This document shows, one piece after another, positions 6,856-15,185 of a stretch of 64,000 nt of DNA; position 1 is the first letter of the stretch, and the number at the start of each line of letters is the position of its first letter. The position numbers and the translations under genes were made by a program. Source of the stretch: Abiotrophia defectiva ATCC 49176 (GTDB lineage Bacteria; Bacillota; Bacilli; Lactobacillales; Aerococcaceae); contig NZ_CP146287.1 in NCBI RefSeq assembly GCF_037041345.1, positions 561,501 through 625,500 on the forward strand. Direction: 5' to 3'. The notes under the pieces are model-generated. The model worked only from the letters and a program-made list of their open reading frames with translations, did not search any database and was not told where the DNA came from.

Positions 6856-8361
6856 ATGTTTAAGTTGTTACAAAAAATCGGGAAAGCCTTTATGCTGCCG
6901 ATTGCCATTCTGCCGGCAGCCGGGCTATTGCTGGGGATTGGGGGCGCCTTGTCGAATCCGACCACGGTGGCGACCTATCCCGTATTGAATAATCCAAGCC
7001 TACAAGCTATTTTCCAAGTCATGAGTTCGGCCGGCGAAATTGTCTTCGCCAACCTGTCCCTCCTGCTCTGTGTGGGCCTCTGTATCGGCCTAGCTAAGCG
7101 CGACAAGGGGACGGCAGCCCTGGCCGGGGTGACCGGTTACCTGGTCATGAAAGCCACCATCGGTGCCTTAGTCAAACTCTATATGGCAGAGGGTTCGGCC
7201 ATCGACACCGGGGTCATTGGCGCCATTGCGGTCGGTGCCTGTGCGGTTTGGCTCCATAATCGCTATCATAATATTCAATTGCCACAGGTCTTGGGCTTCT
7301 TCGGGGGCTCCCGCTTTGTGCCTATCGTGACGTCTTTTGCCTCAATCTTCTTAGGGGGCGTCTTCTTCCTAATCTGGCCACCATTCCAACAATGGCTAGT
7401 ATCAACTGGGGACTACATTTCCCAAGCGGGTCCGTTTGGGACCTTCCTCTACGGCTTCCTCATGCGTCTCTGTGGGGCAGTCGGCTTGCACCACATGATC
7501 TACCCAATGTTCTGGTACACCGAATTGGGTGGGGTAGCTCAAGTTGCGGGTCAAACCGTAGCCGGGGCACAAAAAATCTTCTTCGCCCAATTGGCAGATC
7601 CAAGTCATACTGGTCTCTTCACCGAAGGAACTCGTTTCTTCGCTGGGCGCTTCTCAACCATGATGTTTGGTTTGCCAGCTGCCTGCTTGGCCATGTACCA
7701 CTTGGTGCCAAAAGACCGTCGTAAGAAATACGCAGGTCTCTTCTTCGGGGTTGCTTTGACCAGCTTTATCACCGGGATTACGGAACCAATCGAGTATATG
7801 TTCCTCTTCGTGAGTCCTTTCCTCTATGTGATTCACTCCTTCCTGGATGGGGTCAGCTTCTTCATCGCCGACATCCTCAACATTTCCATCGGGAACACCT
7901 TCTCTGGTGGGGTCATCGACTTCTCCCTCTTCGGGATCCTGCAAGGGAATGACAAGACCAACTGGCTCTTACAAATTCCATTTGGCTTAATCTGGGCTGG
8001 CCTCTACTATGTGGTCTTCCGCTGGTTCATCACCAAATTCAATGTGCCAACTCCAGGTCGTCTGGAAGAGGATTTGGATGAGGATGCTAAGCCAGTGGTC
8101 GATACCAAGGACAGCCTCAAGCAAGATTCAGTGAGAATCATTGAAGCCCTAGGTGGTCCTGAAAATATTGAAGAAGTCGACGCCTGCATCACCCGCTTGC
8201 GTGTATCAGTCAAAGATTCAGGCAAAGTCGACAAGCCAACCCTCAAGGCCATTGGCGCCGTCGATGTCTTGGAAGTCCAAGGCGGCATCCAAGCAGTCTA
8301 TGGGGCTAAGGCTATTCTCTACAAGAACAACATCAACGAGATTCTGGGTGTGGATGACTAG
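6856..8361 (+). CDS. PTS EIICB transporter, glucose/maltose/N-acetylglucosamine family (501 aa)
   Basis: The protein imports and phosphorylates a hexose or disaccharide through the PEP phosphotransferase system. Residues 1 to about 400 form the EIIC domain with about ten membrane segments; FKLLQKIGKAFMLPIAILPA at the start and GITEPIEYMFLF (the conserved sugar-site glutamate motif) are typical. Residues 425-501 are the EIIB domain, with the phospho-acceptor cysteine C444 in DACITRLRV. There is no EIIA domain, so a separate EIIA-Glc is needed. ATG 6856 follows AAGGAGG; the frame is open further upstream, but that is the leader. Within the family, glucose (PtsG) and maltose (MalX) types cannot be separated here. 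Confidence 0.9.
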   Translation: MFKLLQKIGKAFMLPIAILPAAGLLLGIGGALSNPTTVATYPVLNNPSLQAIFQVMSSAGEIVFANLSLLLCVGLCIGLAKRDKGTAALAGVTGYLVMKATIGALVKLYMAEGSAIDTGVIGAIAVGACAVWLHNRYHNIQLPQVLGFFGGSRFVPIVTSFASIFLGGVFFLIWPPFQQWLVSTGDYISQAGPFGTFLYGFLMRLCGAVGLHHMIYPMFWYTELGGVAQVAGQTVAGAQKIFFAQLADPSHTGLFTEGTRFFAGRFSTMMFGLPAACLAMYHLVPKDRRKKYAGLFFGVALTSFITGITEPIEYMFLFVSPFLYVIHSFLDGVSFFIADILNISIGNTFSGGVIDFSLFGILQGNDKTNWLLQIPFGLIWAGLYYVVFRWFITKFNVPTPGRLEEDLDEDAKPVVDTKDSLKQDSVRIIEALGGPENIEEVDACITRLRVSVKDSGKVDKPTLKAIGAVDVLEVQGGIQAVYGAKAILYKNNINEILGVDD

Positions 8362-8378
8362 GAGATTTATCAAATTAG

Positions 8379-8409
8379 TAAGGCCAGCTATTTAGGTAGC
8401 TGGCCTTAA
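8379..8409 (+). terminator. Terminator after PTS gene
   Basis: Perfect 12-bp stem TAAGGCCAGCTA/TAGCTGGCCTTA with a 6-nt loop. The following T-run is weak. Confidence 0.65.
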
Positions 8410-8447
8410 TCTAATCTGTATCATAAAATGAAGAAGGGAGCATTAGT

Positions 8448-9641
8448 ATGTGGGATAAGACTATGAAACGATGGTCTGAAATAGATAAGGAAAGTATTGC
8501 TTGGTTCCTAGGCTCCACAATAATTGTGCTAGTGAGAAGGTACTTCTTGCTTGGATTAGATAAAACGTATCAGTATATTCTGATGGGCTTGGGATTCATT
8601 ATGCTACTAATCTCAATCTACCGTGTTGTTTTCCAGAGAAGACAGAGTTGGCGAGATGTTAGTGATGTGTCAATGTGTGTAGAGCGTATTGCTATAAGAT
8701 TCGGTTTTTATCTACTCTTTGTCATATATACTGGGCATTTCATCAAAAATATAGCAGAGTTGAATAACTACGATTCCGTAGATTTCTTGCGAATACTAGA
8801 TTCACTTGCATTATTGTGGATGCTTTGTAATAATTTCCTAGATTGTATAAATCTATTACTTAACACAATACTTCCAAGAAAGCCTTATATAACTAGTAGC
8901 TTTTTAGTATTAATATTTTATTTCTTGTCTTTATTGAATGATTTTACGCTTGTGGAATTAATATTTGTTGTTTTTGGGAAATTGTTTGTCGATATGATGT
9001 TCTCGGAAAATCTTATTTCTAATATTCAATTCTTAAAGAATTCTAGTGGCGCTCCTCGCAAGAGGTTAATTCGGATAAAGTATAGAATTGATACTCTGAT
9101 AGCTTCAATAGTTTTTGTTCAGATAATTAGATCAATTTTGCCACCTTTATTTAAGTCATGGTTCAAATACTTTTTATATGGGGATAATGATTTTTTTAAT
9201 AAAGTAACCTTATCCTTATTTATGATGGTTACTGCCATTGTGGTATTTTTGATATTAGATATAATAGTAACTGATGCTATGGGTGAGTTGCCAATTAGTA
9301 GATATGGTAGATTGTACAAGAGCTATAGTACTTTGAATAAAAAAGATAAGCGAATACTTTGGGGAGGGACAATACTAACCCTATCTTTTGCCTTTACGAT
9401 CACATTTTCCGATAAGTTAAGAGAAGTGCTAGAAAAGATAACATGTGCCTTTCAAGGCGATCCACTTATTATTGGTGCTATCACATTCTTAGCTATGTCC
9501 ATTTTACTGACAGTTCTTAGGTTCTCGCTGAGTATAGTAGTAAAAAGGGCAGTGCAGAATTATAAAAAGGCTAAGACAAAATTACGGCATTACTTAATTT
9601 CCGGGGCTATCAGTGAAAATCAAGAACAGAATCTCTCTTAA
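8448..9641 (+). CDS. Multi-pass membrane protein of unknown function (397 aa)
   Basis: No family is recognised. The protein has about nine hydrophobic segments separated by short basic loops (RRYF, FQRRQSW, APRKRLIRIKYR), a dense block at about residues 140-190, and a Lys/Arg-rich C-terminus (VQNYKKAKTKLRHYL). ATG 8448 follows GGGAG. Base composition is far richer in A/T than the PTS gene before it or the dGTPase gene after it, so it looks acquired. The neighbours give no functional hint; it seems to be transcribed alone, after the terminator at 8379. Confidence 0.6.
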   Translation: MWDKTMKRWSEIDKESIAWFLGSTIIVLVRRYFLLGLDKTYQYILMGLGFIMLLISIYRVVFQRRQSWRDVSDVSMCVERIAIRFGFYLLFVIYTGHFIKNIAELNNYDSVDFLRILDSLALLWMLCNNFLDCINLLLNTILPRKPYITSSFLVLIFYFLSLLNDFTLVELIFVVFGKLFVDMMFSENLISNIQFLKNSSGAPRKRLIRIKYRIDTLIASIVFVQIIRSILPPLFKSWFKYFLYGDNDFFNKVTLSLFMMVTAIVVFLILDIIVTDAMGELPISRYGRLYKSYSTLNKKDKRILWGGTILTLSFAFTITFSDKLREVLEKITCAFQGDPLIIGAITFLAMSILLTVLRFSLSIVVKRAVQNYKKAKTKLRHYLISGAISENQEQNLS

Positions 9642-9793
9642 AAGTTGCAATAAAGGTCGACGCTTTAAGATACCTTCTAACACGATTTAAGGCTCGCGAT
9701 GACTGAGCATCGGTGCAAATCTTCTTATCTGTTGACCTAGTCCTGTTCAAGTGGTAGGGTAAGCATGTGATCAAAAGTTGAGGAGGCTAAGTG

Positions 9794-10750
9794 ATGAGAT
9801 TTTGGCGAGGTATAAGAAAACTATTAGTTTATGTGCTTTTAGCCATGGTGCTAGTTACATTAGGTGTCTATCTTAATCATCGTCTTGCCCTATCCAGAGA
9901 AGCTAGTGATATATCGCCGATTGGTAATCGTGTTGAGGTTGAGGGTAAACAGCTAAATGTCTATGTGACTGGTTCGGGTAGCAAGACACTAGTTTTGTTA
10001 GCTGGAGGGGGCACAACATCGCCTATTTTGGACTTTAAGGCCTTGACGACGCAATTAGAGTCGGATTATCGTATTGTCATAGTCGAGCGACTCGGTTATG
10101 GCTTTAGTGATGATGGGGATAGTCCTAGAGATTTAGAAACCGTGAATAGACAGACACGTCAAGCACTAGAAGCGTCTGGTATTCAAGGCCCTTATGTTCT
10201 AGTGGCTCATTCCATGGCTGGCTTGGAGGCTCTCTACTGGGCCCAAGAACATCCAGCAGAAGTTTCTGCTATTGTTGGCCTCGATATGGCCATGCCTCAG
10301 AGCTATGACAAAGTAAAGGTTCCAACTTTTGTAGTTAAGGTTGGGCAAATGTTACTTGGGCTAGGCTATGGGCGTTTTCTTTATCCAGCAGAGAAGGCAG
10401 CTCCTGCCCTTGAATCAGGCCATCTGACGCAAGCAGAAATAGCTAATTACAAGGCGCTCTTTTATAAGCAGGCCTTGACGACTGCTATTGGCAATGAACT
10501 TGAAATGTCAGCAAGCAATGCTAAGCAAGTTTTAGACAAGCCTCTGCCAAGCGTCCCTATTTTACTCTATGTGTCTAATGCGAGTGGGACTAGCTTCTCT
10601 AGTGAGGCTTGGTACCAAATGGCGCAAGATAGCTTTGGGCAAGTGCCTAATGCGACCATTAAACGCTTGGATGTGGGGCATTATGTGCATGATTATGCGC
10701 CCGAAGAAATTGCAGCAGGGATAGGCGAATTTTTGAAGGCTAACAACTAA
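9794..10750 (+). CDS. Membrane-anchored alpha/beta hydrolase (318 aa)
   Basis: One N-terminal membrane anchor (residues about 9-27) is followed by an alpha/beta-hydrolase domain. Visible landmarks are the oxyanion region LLAGGGTTSP, VIVERLGYGFSDDG after strand 4, the nucleophile elbow VAHSMAG with S140, and the catalytic histidine in DVGHYVHDY (H296). The elbow is A-H-S-M-A-G rather than the usual G-x-S-x-G. The substrate is unknown; the active site should face outside if the anchor is a type II signal anchor. ATG 9794 is 7 nt after AGGAGG. Confidence 0.8.
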   Translation: MRFWRGIRKLLVYVLLAMVLVTLGVYLNHRLALSREASDISPIGNRVEVEGKQLNVYVTGSGSKTLVLLAGGGTTSPILDFKALTTQLESDYRIVIVERLGYGFSDDGDSPRDLETVNRQTRQALEASGIQGPYVLVAHSMAGLEALYWAQEHPAEVSAIVGLDMAMPQSYDKVKVPTFVVKVGQMLLGLGYGRFLYPAEKAAPALESGHLTQAEIANYKALFYKQALTTAIGNELEMSASNAKQVLDKPLPSVPILLYVSNASGTSFSSEAWYQMAQDSFGQVPNATIKRLDVGHYVHDYAPEEIAAGIGEFLKANN

Positions 10751-10806
10751 GTTGTCACTAGCTTCTATAAGTCTCAAAACATGGTTCTATTGATTAGGAG
10801 GTTGTC

Positions 10807-11004
10807 ATGAGCAATAAAGACTACTACCATAAAGATATACTTAGTCATTCAGACCAGCTAAATCAGCAAGCGCCTCAGGATTTAAGCCGACAAGACAAGT
10901 CGCTAACTGCTCAAGCAATCGACGAAAGCAGACGCATTGCGCATGATCCATCGGTAGCAAGCTACTCCACAATCCAATCCTTGAGAGAAGCCTTAGACCA
11001 ATAA
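10807..11004 (+). CDS. Small acidic protein, possible orphan RelB-like antitoxin tail (65 aa)
   Basis: The ATG follows TAGGAGG with good spacing, so it is probably translated. The last 30 residues (IDESRRIAHDPSVASYSTIQ then SLREALDQ) resemble the C-terminal toxin-binding tail of RelB/DinJ or YefM-type antitoxins, which often have DPSxxxYxSxxEL...AL. The N-terminal half is hydrophilic and rich in Gln, Asp and Lys, without a clear DNA-binding motif. No toxin gene follows: a terminator and the dGTPase come next. It may be an orphan or a different small regulatory protein; confidence in function is low. Confidence 0.5.
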   Translation: MSNKDYYHKDILSHSDQLNQQAPQDLSRQDKSLTAQAIDESRRIAHDPSVASYSTIQSLREALDQ

Positions 11005-11041
11005 AATTTTATTCAGCCTTGCTGTACGTATACTTAAGACC

Positions 11042-11069
11042 AAGACACCCACCCGGGTGTCTTTCTTTA
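11042..11069 (+). terminator. Terminator upstream of dgt
   Basis: AAGACACCC ACCC GGGTGTCTT then TCTTTAT. TATAAT at 11089-11094 just beyond it is the likely -10 for the dGTPase gene. Confidence 0.75.
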
Positions 11070-11164
11070 TGCCGGCTTGAGATTTTGTTATAATAAGGAA
11101 GCAACATAGGCTGGCTGACACCTAGTTTAACCCTCCCCAGCCAGCAAACAAGGAGGTCCGGCTT

Positions 11165-12568
11165 ATGCAATGGACAGATCTTTTATCTACTGCCCGTCTA
11201 TCGGGTAGCGCGACCCAGCATCGCAACGAATTTGATGATGACTACAAACGTATTGTGACCAGTCCGTCTTTCCGGCGGTTACAGGACAAGACCCAGGTCT
11301 TTCCCTTGGAGCGTATGGACTTTATTCATACGCGCCTGACCCATTCCCTGGAGGTGGCCATGATTGGCCGGACCCTGGTCTCAGAGATTGCCCTCAGTCT
11401 GGCGGATCAACTGGAAGGCGTGGCCGATTCAGAGCTGGCAGTCAGCCAGCAGGAATTCATTGTCCGTCAGGCCGACATTGCCCGTATTGTCGAGTGTGCT
11501 AGTCTCTTGCACGATATTGGCAATCCGCCTTATGGCCACTTTGGCGAGGATATTATCCGCCAGTGGTTCAAGAAGCGCCTGCCAGCCATTCTGAGTGAGC
11601 AGCTGGATCCCCAACTGGCCCAGGACTTTCTAGCCAGCGACTATGTTCATGACCTCTATCATTTTGAAGGGAATGCCCAGGCACTGCGGATTGCGGCCAA
11701 GCTCCACGACTTCAAGGGTAGCTTTGATGGCCTGGATTTAACTGTGGCCACCCTCAATACCATTCTCAAATACACGCGGGCTTCTCATCAGCCTAAGACC
11801 GGTGCCATCACCCATAAGAAGGTGGGCTATTTCCATGCGGAGGTTGACCTCTTCCAGGCTATTACCAGCCAAACGGGGGCGGGTAGCCAACGCCATCCGC
11901 TGACCTTTATCCTAGAAGCGGCTGATGACATTGCCTATCTGGTGGCCGATATGGAAGACGCCCTGGGTAAGGGCGTCCTGACCTTCGCCATGGTCAAGGC
12001 GGACTTGCTAGCCAGCCTTAAGCAGTCAGCCCAGGACAGCCAGGCTTCGCGTCAGGTGGTTCACATTCTGGAGACCATTGATGAAGAAATCTTCAGCATC
12101 AACCGTTTCTTCGAGCACCTGCGCAATGTCCTGATTGCCGGTGCCACCCAGTCCTTCGTGAGCCATTATGCTGACTTGATGGCCGGGACCTACGACTTTG
12201 ACCTTTTCAAAGATTCGGATGTGGCGCCGCTCTATCATCAACTGCGGTCTATTTCTGAAGAGCGAATCTATGACCACAAGTCGATTCTGCGCCTAGAAAT
12301 AGCGGGCTATTCGACCCTGACCTATCTGCTGGATAGCTTCGTGCCGCCTTTGGTGGCCTATGATACAGCGCGTCGACTAGACTATGTGGACCTTAAGAAG
12401 ATTGGCATTATTTCCGAGAGCCAGAAACGGTCCTACCATTACTTTGCGCAAGGTAAGTCGGAATTAGAGAAGCTCTATCTGCGCCTACTCTTGGCCACGG
12501 ACTTCATCTCAGGCATGACCGACAGCTATGCCCACCAACTCTACTTAGATATGGTAGGTATTTCCTAA
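11165..12568 (+). CDS. dgt: dGTPase-like HD-domain dNTP triphosphohydrolase (467 aa)
   Basis: The protein cleaves dNTPs (classically dGTP) to deoxynucleoside and triphosphate. The signature is complete: FDDDYKRIVTSPSFRRLQDKTQVF, THSLEV with the first metal histidine, and CASLLHDIGNPPYGHFGE with the HD pair H116-D117. DDIAYLVADMEDALGKG provides the distal aspartate. Its size is normal for the family. A strong AAGGAGG precedes the ATG. Such enzymes tune dNTP pools and in some bacteria restrict phage, but nothing in this context points to defence. Confidence 0.92.
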   Translation: MQWTDLLSTARLSGSATQHRNEFDDDYKRIVTSPSFRRLQDKTQVFPLERMDFIHTRLTHSLEVAMIGRTLVSEIALSLADQLEGVADSELAVSQQEFIVRQADIARIVECASLLHDIGNPPYGHFGEDIIRQWFKKRLPAILSEQLDPQLAQDFLASDYVHDLYHFEGNAQALRIAAKLHDFKGSFDGLDLTVATLNTILKYTRASHQPKTGAITHKKVGYFHAEVDLFQAITSQTGAGSQRHPLTFILEAADDIAYLVADMEDALGKGVLTFAMVKADLLASLKQSAQDSQASRQVVHILETIDEEIFSINRFFEHLRNVLIAGATQSFVSHYADLMAGTYDFDLFKDSDVAPLYHQLRSISEERIYDHKSILRLEIAGYSTLTYLLDSFVPPLVAYDTARRLDYVDLKKIGIISESQKRSYHYFAQGKSELEKLYLRLLLATDFISGMTDSYAHQLYLDMVGIS

Positions 12569-12579
12569 TCTTATCACCC

Positions 12580-12608
12580 AGCTCCCTCATAGCAGGGGGC
12601 TTTTTTGA
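12580..12608 (+). terminator. Terminator after dgt
   Basis: AGCTCCCT...AGGGGGCT stem followed by a seven-base T-run. Confidence 0.75.
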
Positions 12609-12656
12609 TGCTGGCACACTATTTAACAAGTAGTGCAATATTTTTTCATTATACTA

Positions 12657-12685
12657 TTGACAATCATTACGATTCGGTGTAAGAT
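12657..12685 (+). promoter_or_regulatory. Promoter with Zur-box-like operator upstream of histidine-triad gene
   Basis: TTGACA, 17-nt spacer, TAAGAT. The spacer begins ATCATTACGATT, which equals the right half of the Zur consensus (TCGTAATnATTACGA); the left half is only partly kept. Overlap of such a box with the spacer is what a zinc-dependent repressor would need, and the gene product binds zinc. The class (Zur, or another Fur-family protein) cannot be settled by eye. Confidence 0.6.
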
Positions 12686-12729
12686 GCTAAACGTAAGAAT
12701 TACCATTATATATAAAGGAGTCATCATTC

Positions 12730-14904
12730 ATGACTAAAAAACGCATCTTATTATGGGGGATTAATGGCGCCATTCTTCTGAGCGCCGGGGCCGGTTTGTG
12801 GGGCCTTAACCAAGATCTCAGTCAATCTCAAGCCCGTTTGCAAGAGGCCCAAACGGCCATGTCCCAAGCAGAAAGCGACAAGGGGCAATTATCTAGCGAT
12901 TTGGCAGCAGCCCAATCCGAAAAAGAATCCTTGGCTTTGGATAAGCTGGAGCTAGAATTCAAGGAAAAAATGGGTAAACAAAAGGTCATCGTGGGTAAGG
13001 TCTTTTCCAACGGTTACCTTAAGAAACACGGCAATCACTATCACTTTGTCTATGGTAAGCCACCAGTGGACGCCATCTATGAAGACCAGGACCAAGCAGG
13101 GGCTAGCAGCTCAAGAAGGGGTGGGGACGATCACTATACCTTTAACCCAGCCGATATTGTCGAAGAGAATGCGGACGGTTATGTAGTCCGTCACGGCGAC
13201 CATTTCCACTTTATCTCCAAACGTGACTTGGCCAATGCGCCAACTGTGCCTAATGCCCACACACCAGGGGGCTGCCGCCTAGTGCGGATTCCTCACGGCG
13301 ACCATTTCCATGATGTGCTGGATTGTGGTCAAGGCTTAGGCAATCTGTCCTTCGATGATGAGCCAGTCAGCCCAAGACCAAATGGCCCAGTTGCTAGCCG
13401 GCCAGCTAGCCCAAGCCAACCTGAAGCACCAAGTCATCCAGCTGATCAATTGACCCGACCAAGTCAACCAGCGACGCCAAGTCTGCCGGTGGATCAGCCA
13501 GCTAGTCCAAGCCCGGCTCCGAGTCAGCCAGAACAACCAAGCACGCCACAAGGGCCGACTTCCCTCTTGACCTTAGATTCGCCTGAGATTCAAGGGCATC
13601 TGGATTACATCAGCTATGCCTATGGGGTAGAGCGGGACACTATCAAGTTGCAGGCCGTCTATGATGATGCAGGCAACTATCGGGGTCAAGTCTTTGCCTT
13701 CCAAAATACGGAACAAGGCCAAGACAAGTCTCACATCCATCCTTGGGTAGTGCCACTCTGGACCTTGGAAGTCCCTAGTCAGGATCCAAGCATTGACCCT
13801 GAGTTACGCTTTGCCCGCGAACTAGCAGGCCTTGCGAAACGCATGGGGATTCCTCAGCGCATTATTCGCATTCGCGATGGCTACTTCGAGGTGCCACATG
13901 GCGACCACAGCCACAATATCCGCATCCGCAATGTGGAAGGGGCCAAGGCTTATGTAGCCAACAAATTAGCCAGCCTGCCAAGCATCCATGTGCCAGGGGA
14001 TTTGGATGAAGCGACAGTCAAAGCCTACATTGCCACTCTGCGCCAAGTCGCTAGCCAACGTTTGGCTGGCCAAGAAGTAGCGCTAGCCCGGATTGAAGCT
14101 GGCCTACAAGACATTGAAGAAAGCCTCAAGGACAAGGGTAATTCGACCCAAGGCTTCCTCCAACTCTTAGATCGCTTTGCGGCCCGCTACATCTTCCAAA
14201 TTGAAGACAATAGTGACAAACTGTCCGAACGTCTGGCCAAATTGAATGCCCAACATGAGAGCATCCTCAAGGCCATTAGTGAGCTTAACTTGACCAACTA
14301 TGGGGTGACCGCTGACCAATTGCGGGAACAAGCCAACAAGGCCATCGAAGCACAAGACGCGGTGGGCTTAAGCCGTTTAGCAGCCTATGTGGCTGCCCTC
14401 AAGGACGCCAATGACCGCCCTGGGGTTGAAGCCATGAAGCATCTCTACTTCTTGACTCAACACGTCCAAGACAAGCCATTGTCTTATGACTTGCGGGAAC
14501 AAGTGTCGGATATCATTGCCCGCCTATCCAAGACCAATGCCGTCTTCGGTGGGGATGACCCGGCAGAACCGCTTTTCGCACCAGCTATCTTAGCTAAACA
14601 AGCCATCGAGCTAGCTCACGCCCAGTTCAATGGCAAGGTTGACACCCGCGTAGGCGACAAGTATAAGGCCATTACCCAAGCCGGGGAAGATGGCGGTCCA
14701 AGCATCTTGGAGAGCAACAAGTCCTTCACCTCCGAAGTCTTAGAAGACGCCGACAAGGATAAGAGCCTGCCAGTGACTAACTTTGAAGAGGACAAGGCAA
14801 GCGAGGCCTCCTCATCCTCAGACCAAAGCTCATCCCAGTCTTCGTCCAGCTCAAAAGCTGATGCAGCAAGCGATCAGAAAGACGAAACGACTTCAAGCAA
14901 CTAA
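12730..14904 (+). CDS. Histidine-triad (Pht-type) zinc-binding surface protein (724 aa)
   Basis: An N-terminal signal anchor (residues about 5-26) is followed by a coiled coil rich in Gln, Ala, Ser and Glu (27-85). Four HxxHxH triads are present: H100/H103/H105, H155/H158/H160, H189/H192/H194 and H390/H393/H395, each preceded by a YLKKHGN- or PHGD-type context. This is the Strep_his_triad arrangement of pneumococcal Pht proteins, which bind zinc at the surface and feed the AdcA uptake system. A Pro/Ser-rich spacer lies between triads three and four (about 215-280), a helical region follows, and the end is a Ser-rich tail without LPxTG. A Zur-like promoter precedes it; no adc transporter is in the window. 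Confidence 0.88.
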   Translation: MTKKRILLWGINGAILLSAGAGLWGLNQDLSQSQARLQEAQTAMSQAESDKGQLSSDLAAAQSEKESLALDKLELEFKEKMGKQKVIVGKVFSNGYLKKHGNHYHFVYGKPPVDAIYEDQDQAGASSSRRGGDDHYTFNPADIVEENADGYVVRHGDHFHFISKRDLANAPTVPNAHTPGGCRLVRIPHGDHFHDVLDCGQGLGNLSFDDEPVSPRPNGPVASRPASPSQPEAPSHPADQLTRPSQPATPSLPVDQPASPSPAPSQPEQPSTPQGPTSLLTLDSPEIQGHLDYISYAYGVERDTIKLQAVYDDAGNYRGQVFAFQNTEQGQDKSHIHPWVVPLWTLEVPSQDPSIDPELRFARELAGLAKRMGIPQRIIRIRDGYFEVPHGDHSHNIRIRNVEGAKAYVANKLASLPSIHVPGDLDEATVKAYIATLRQVASQRLAGQEVALARIEAGLQDIEESLKDKGNSTQGFLQLLDRFAARYIFQIEDNSDKLSERLAKLNAQHESILKAISELNLTNYGVTADQLREQANKAIEAQDAVGLSRLAAYVAALKDANDRPGVEAMKHLYFLTQHVQDKPLSYDLREQVSDIIARLSKTNAVFGGDDPAEPLFAPAILAKQAIELAHAQFNGKVDTRVGDKYKAITQAGEDGGPSILESNKSFTSEVLEDADKDKSLPVTNFEEDKASEASSSSDQSSSQSSSSSKADAASDQKDETTSSN

Positions 14905-14918
14905 GTCTAACCCTCTAT

Positions 14919-14968
14919 TAAAAAACCACCCCCCATCAGCGGCCGAACTGATGGCAGGGTGGTTTTTA
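14919..14968 (+). terminator. Terminator after histidine-triad gene
   Basis: AAAAAACCACC/GGTGGTTTTT outer stem with the inner pairs CCATCAG/CTGATGG. Confidence 0.85.
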
Positions 14969-15029
14969 GCTTGGATGGCTAAGTGATAGAAAGATATAAA
15001 ATAGTTATTTTGTCATCGGTCAACCTCTC

Positions 15030-15080
15030 AAAAATCCAGCCCTTATCCTGTTCTCAAGCCAGGTCAGGGGCTGGATTTTT
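15030..15080. terminator. Second terminator-like hairpin
   Basis: AAAAATCCAGCCC ... GGGGCTGGATTTTT, 12-bp stem. It stands alone between the histidine-triad gene and the ABC cluster and could act in either direction. Confidence 0.7.
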
Positions 15081-15185
15081 CATTTATTGAAGAAGACAAA
15101 AATTTATTTCACAATTTCATATCAACTTCACACAGGGGTTGCATACTATAGTTAGTTCTTAATCAGCAGAAAGGAAGTGACTCGT

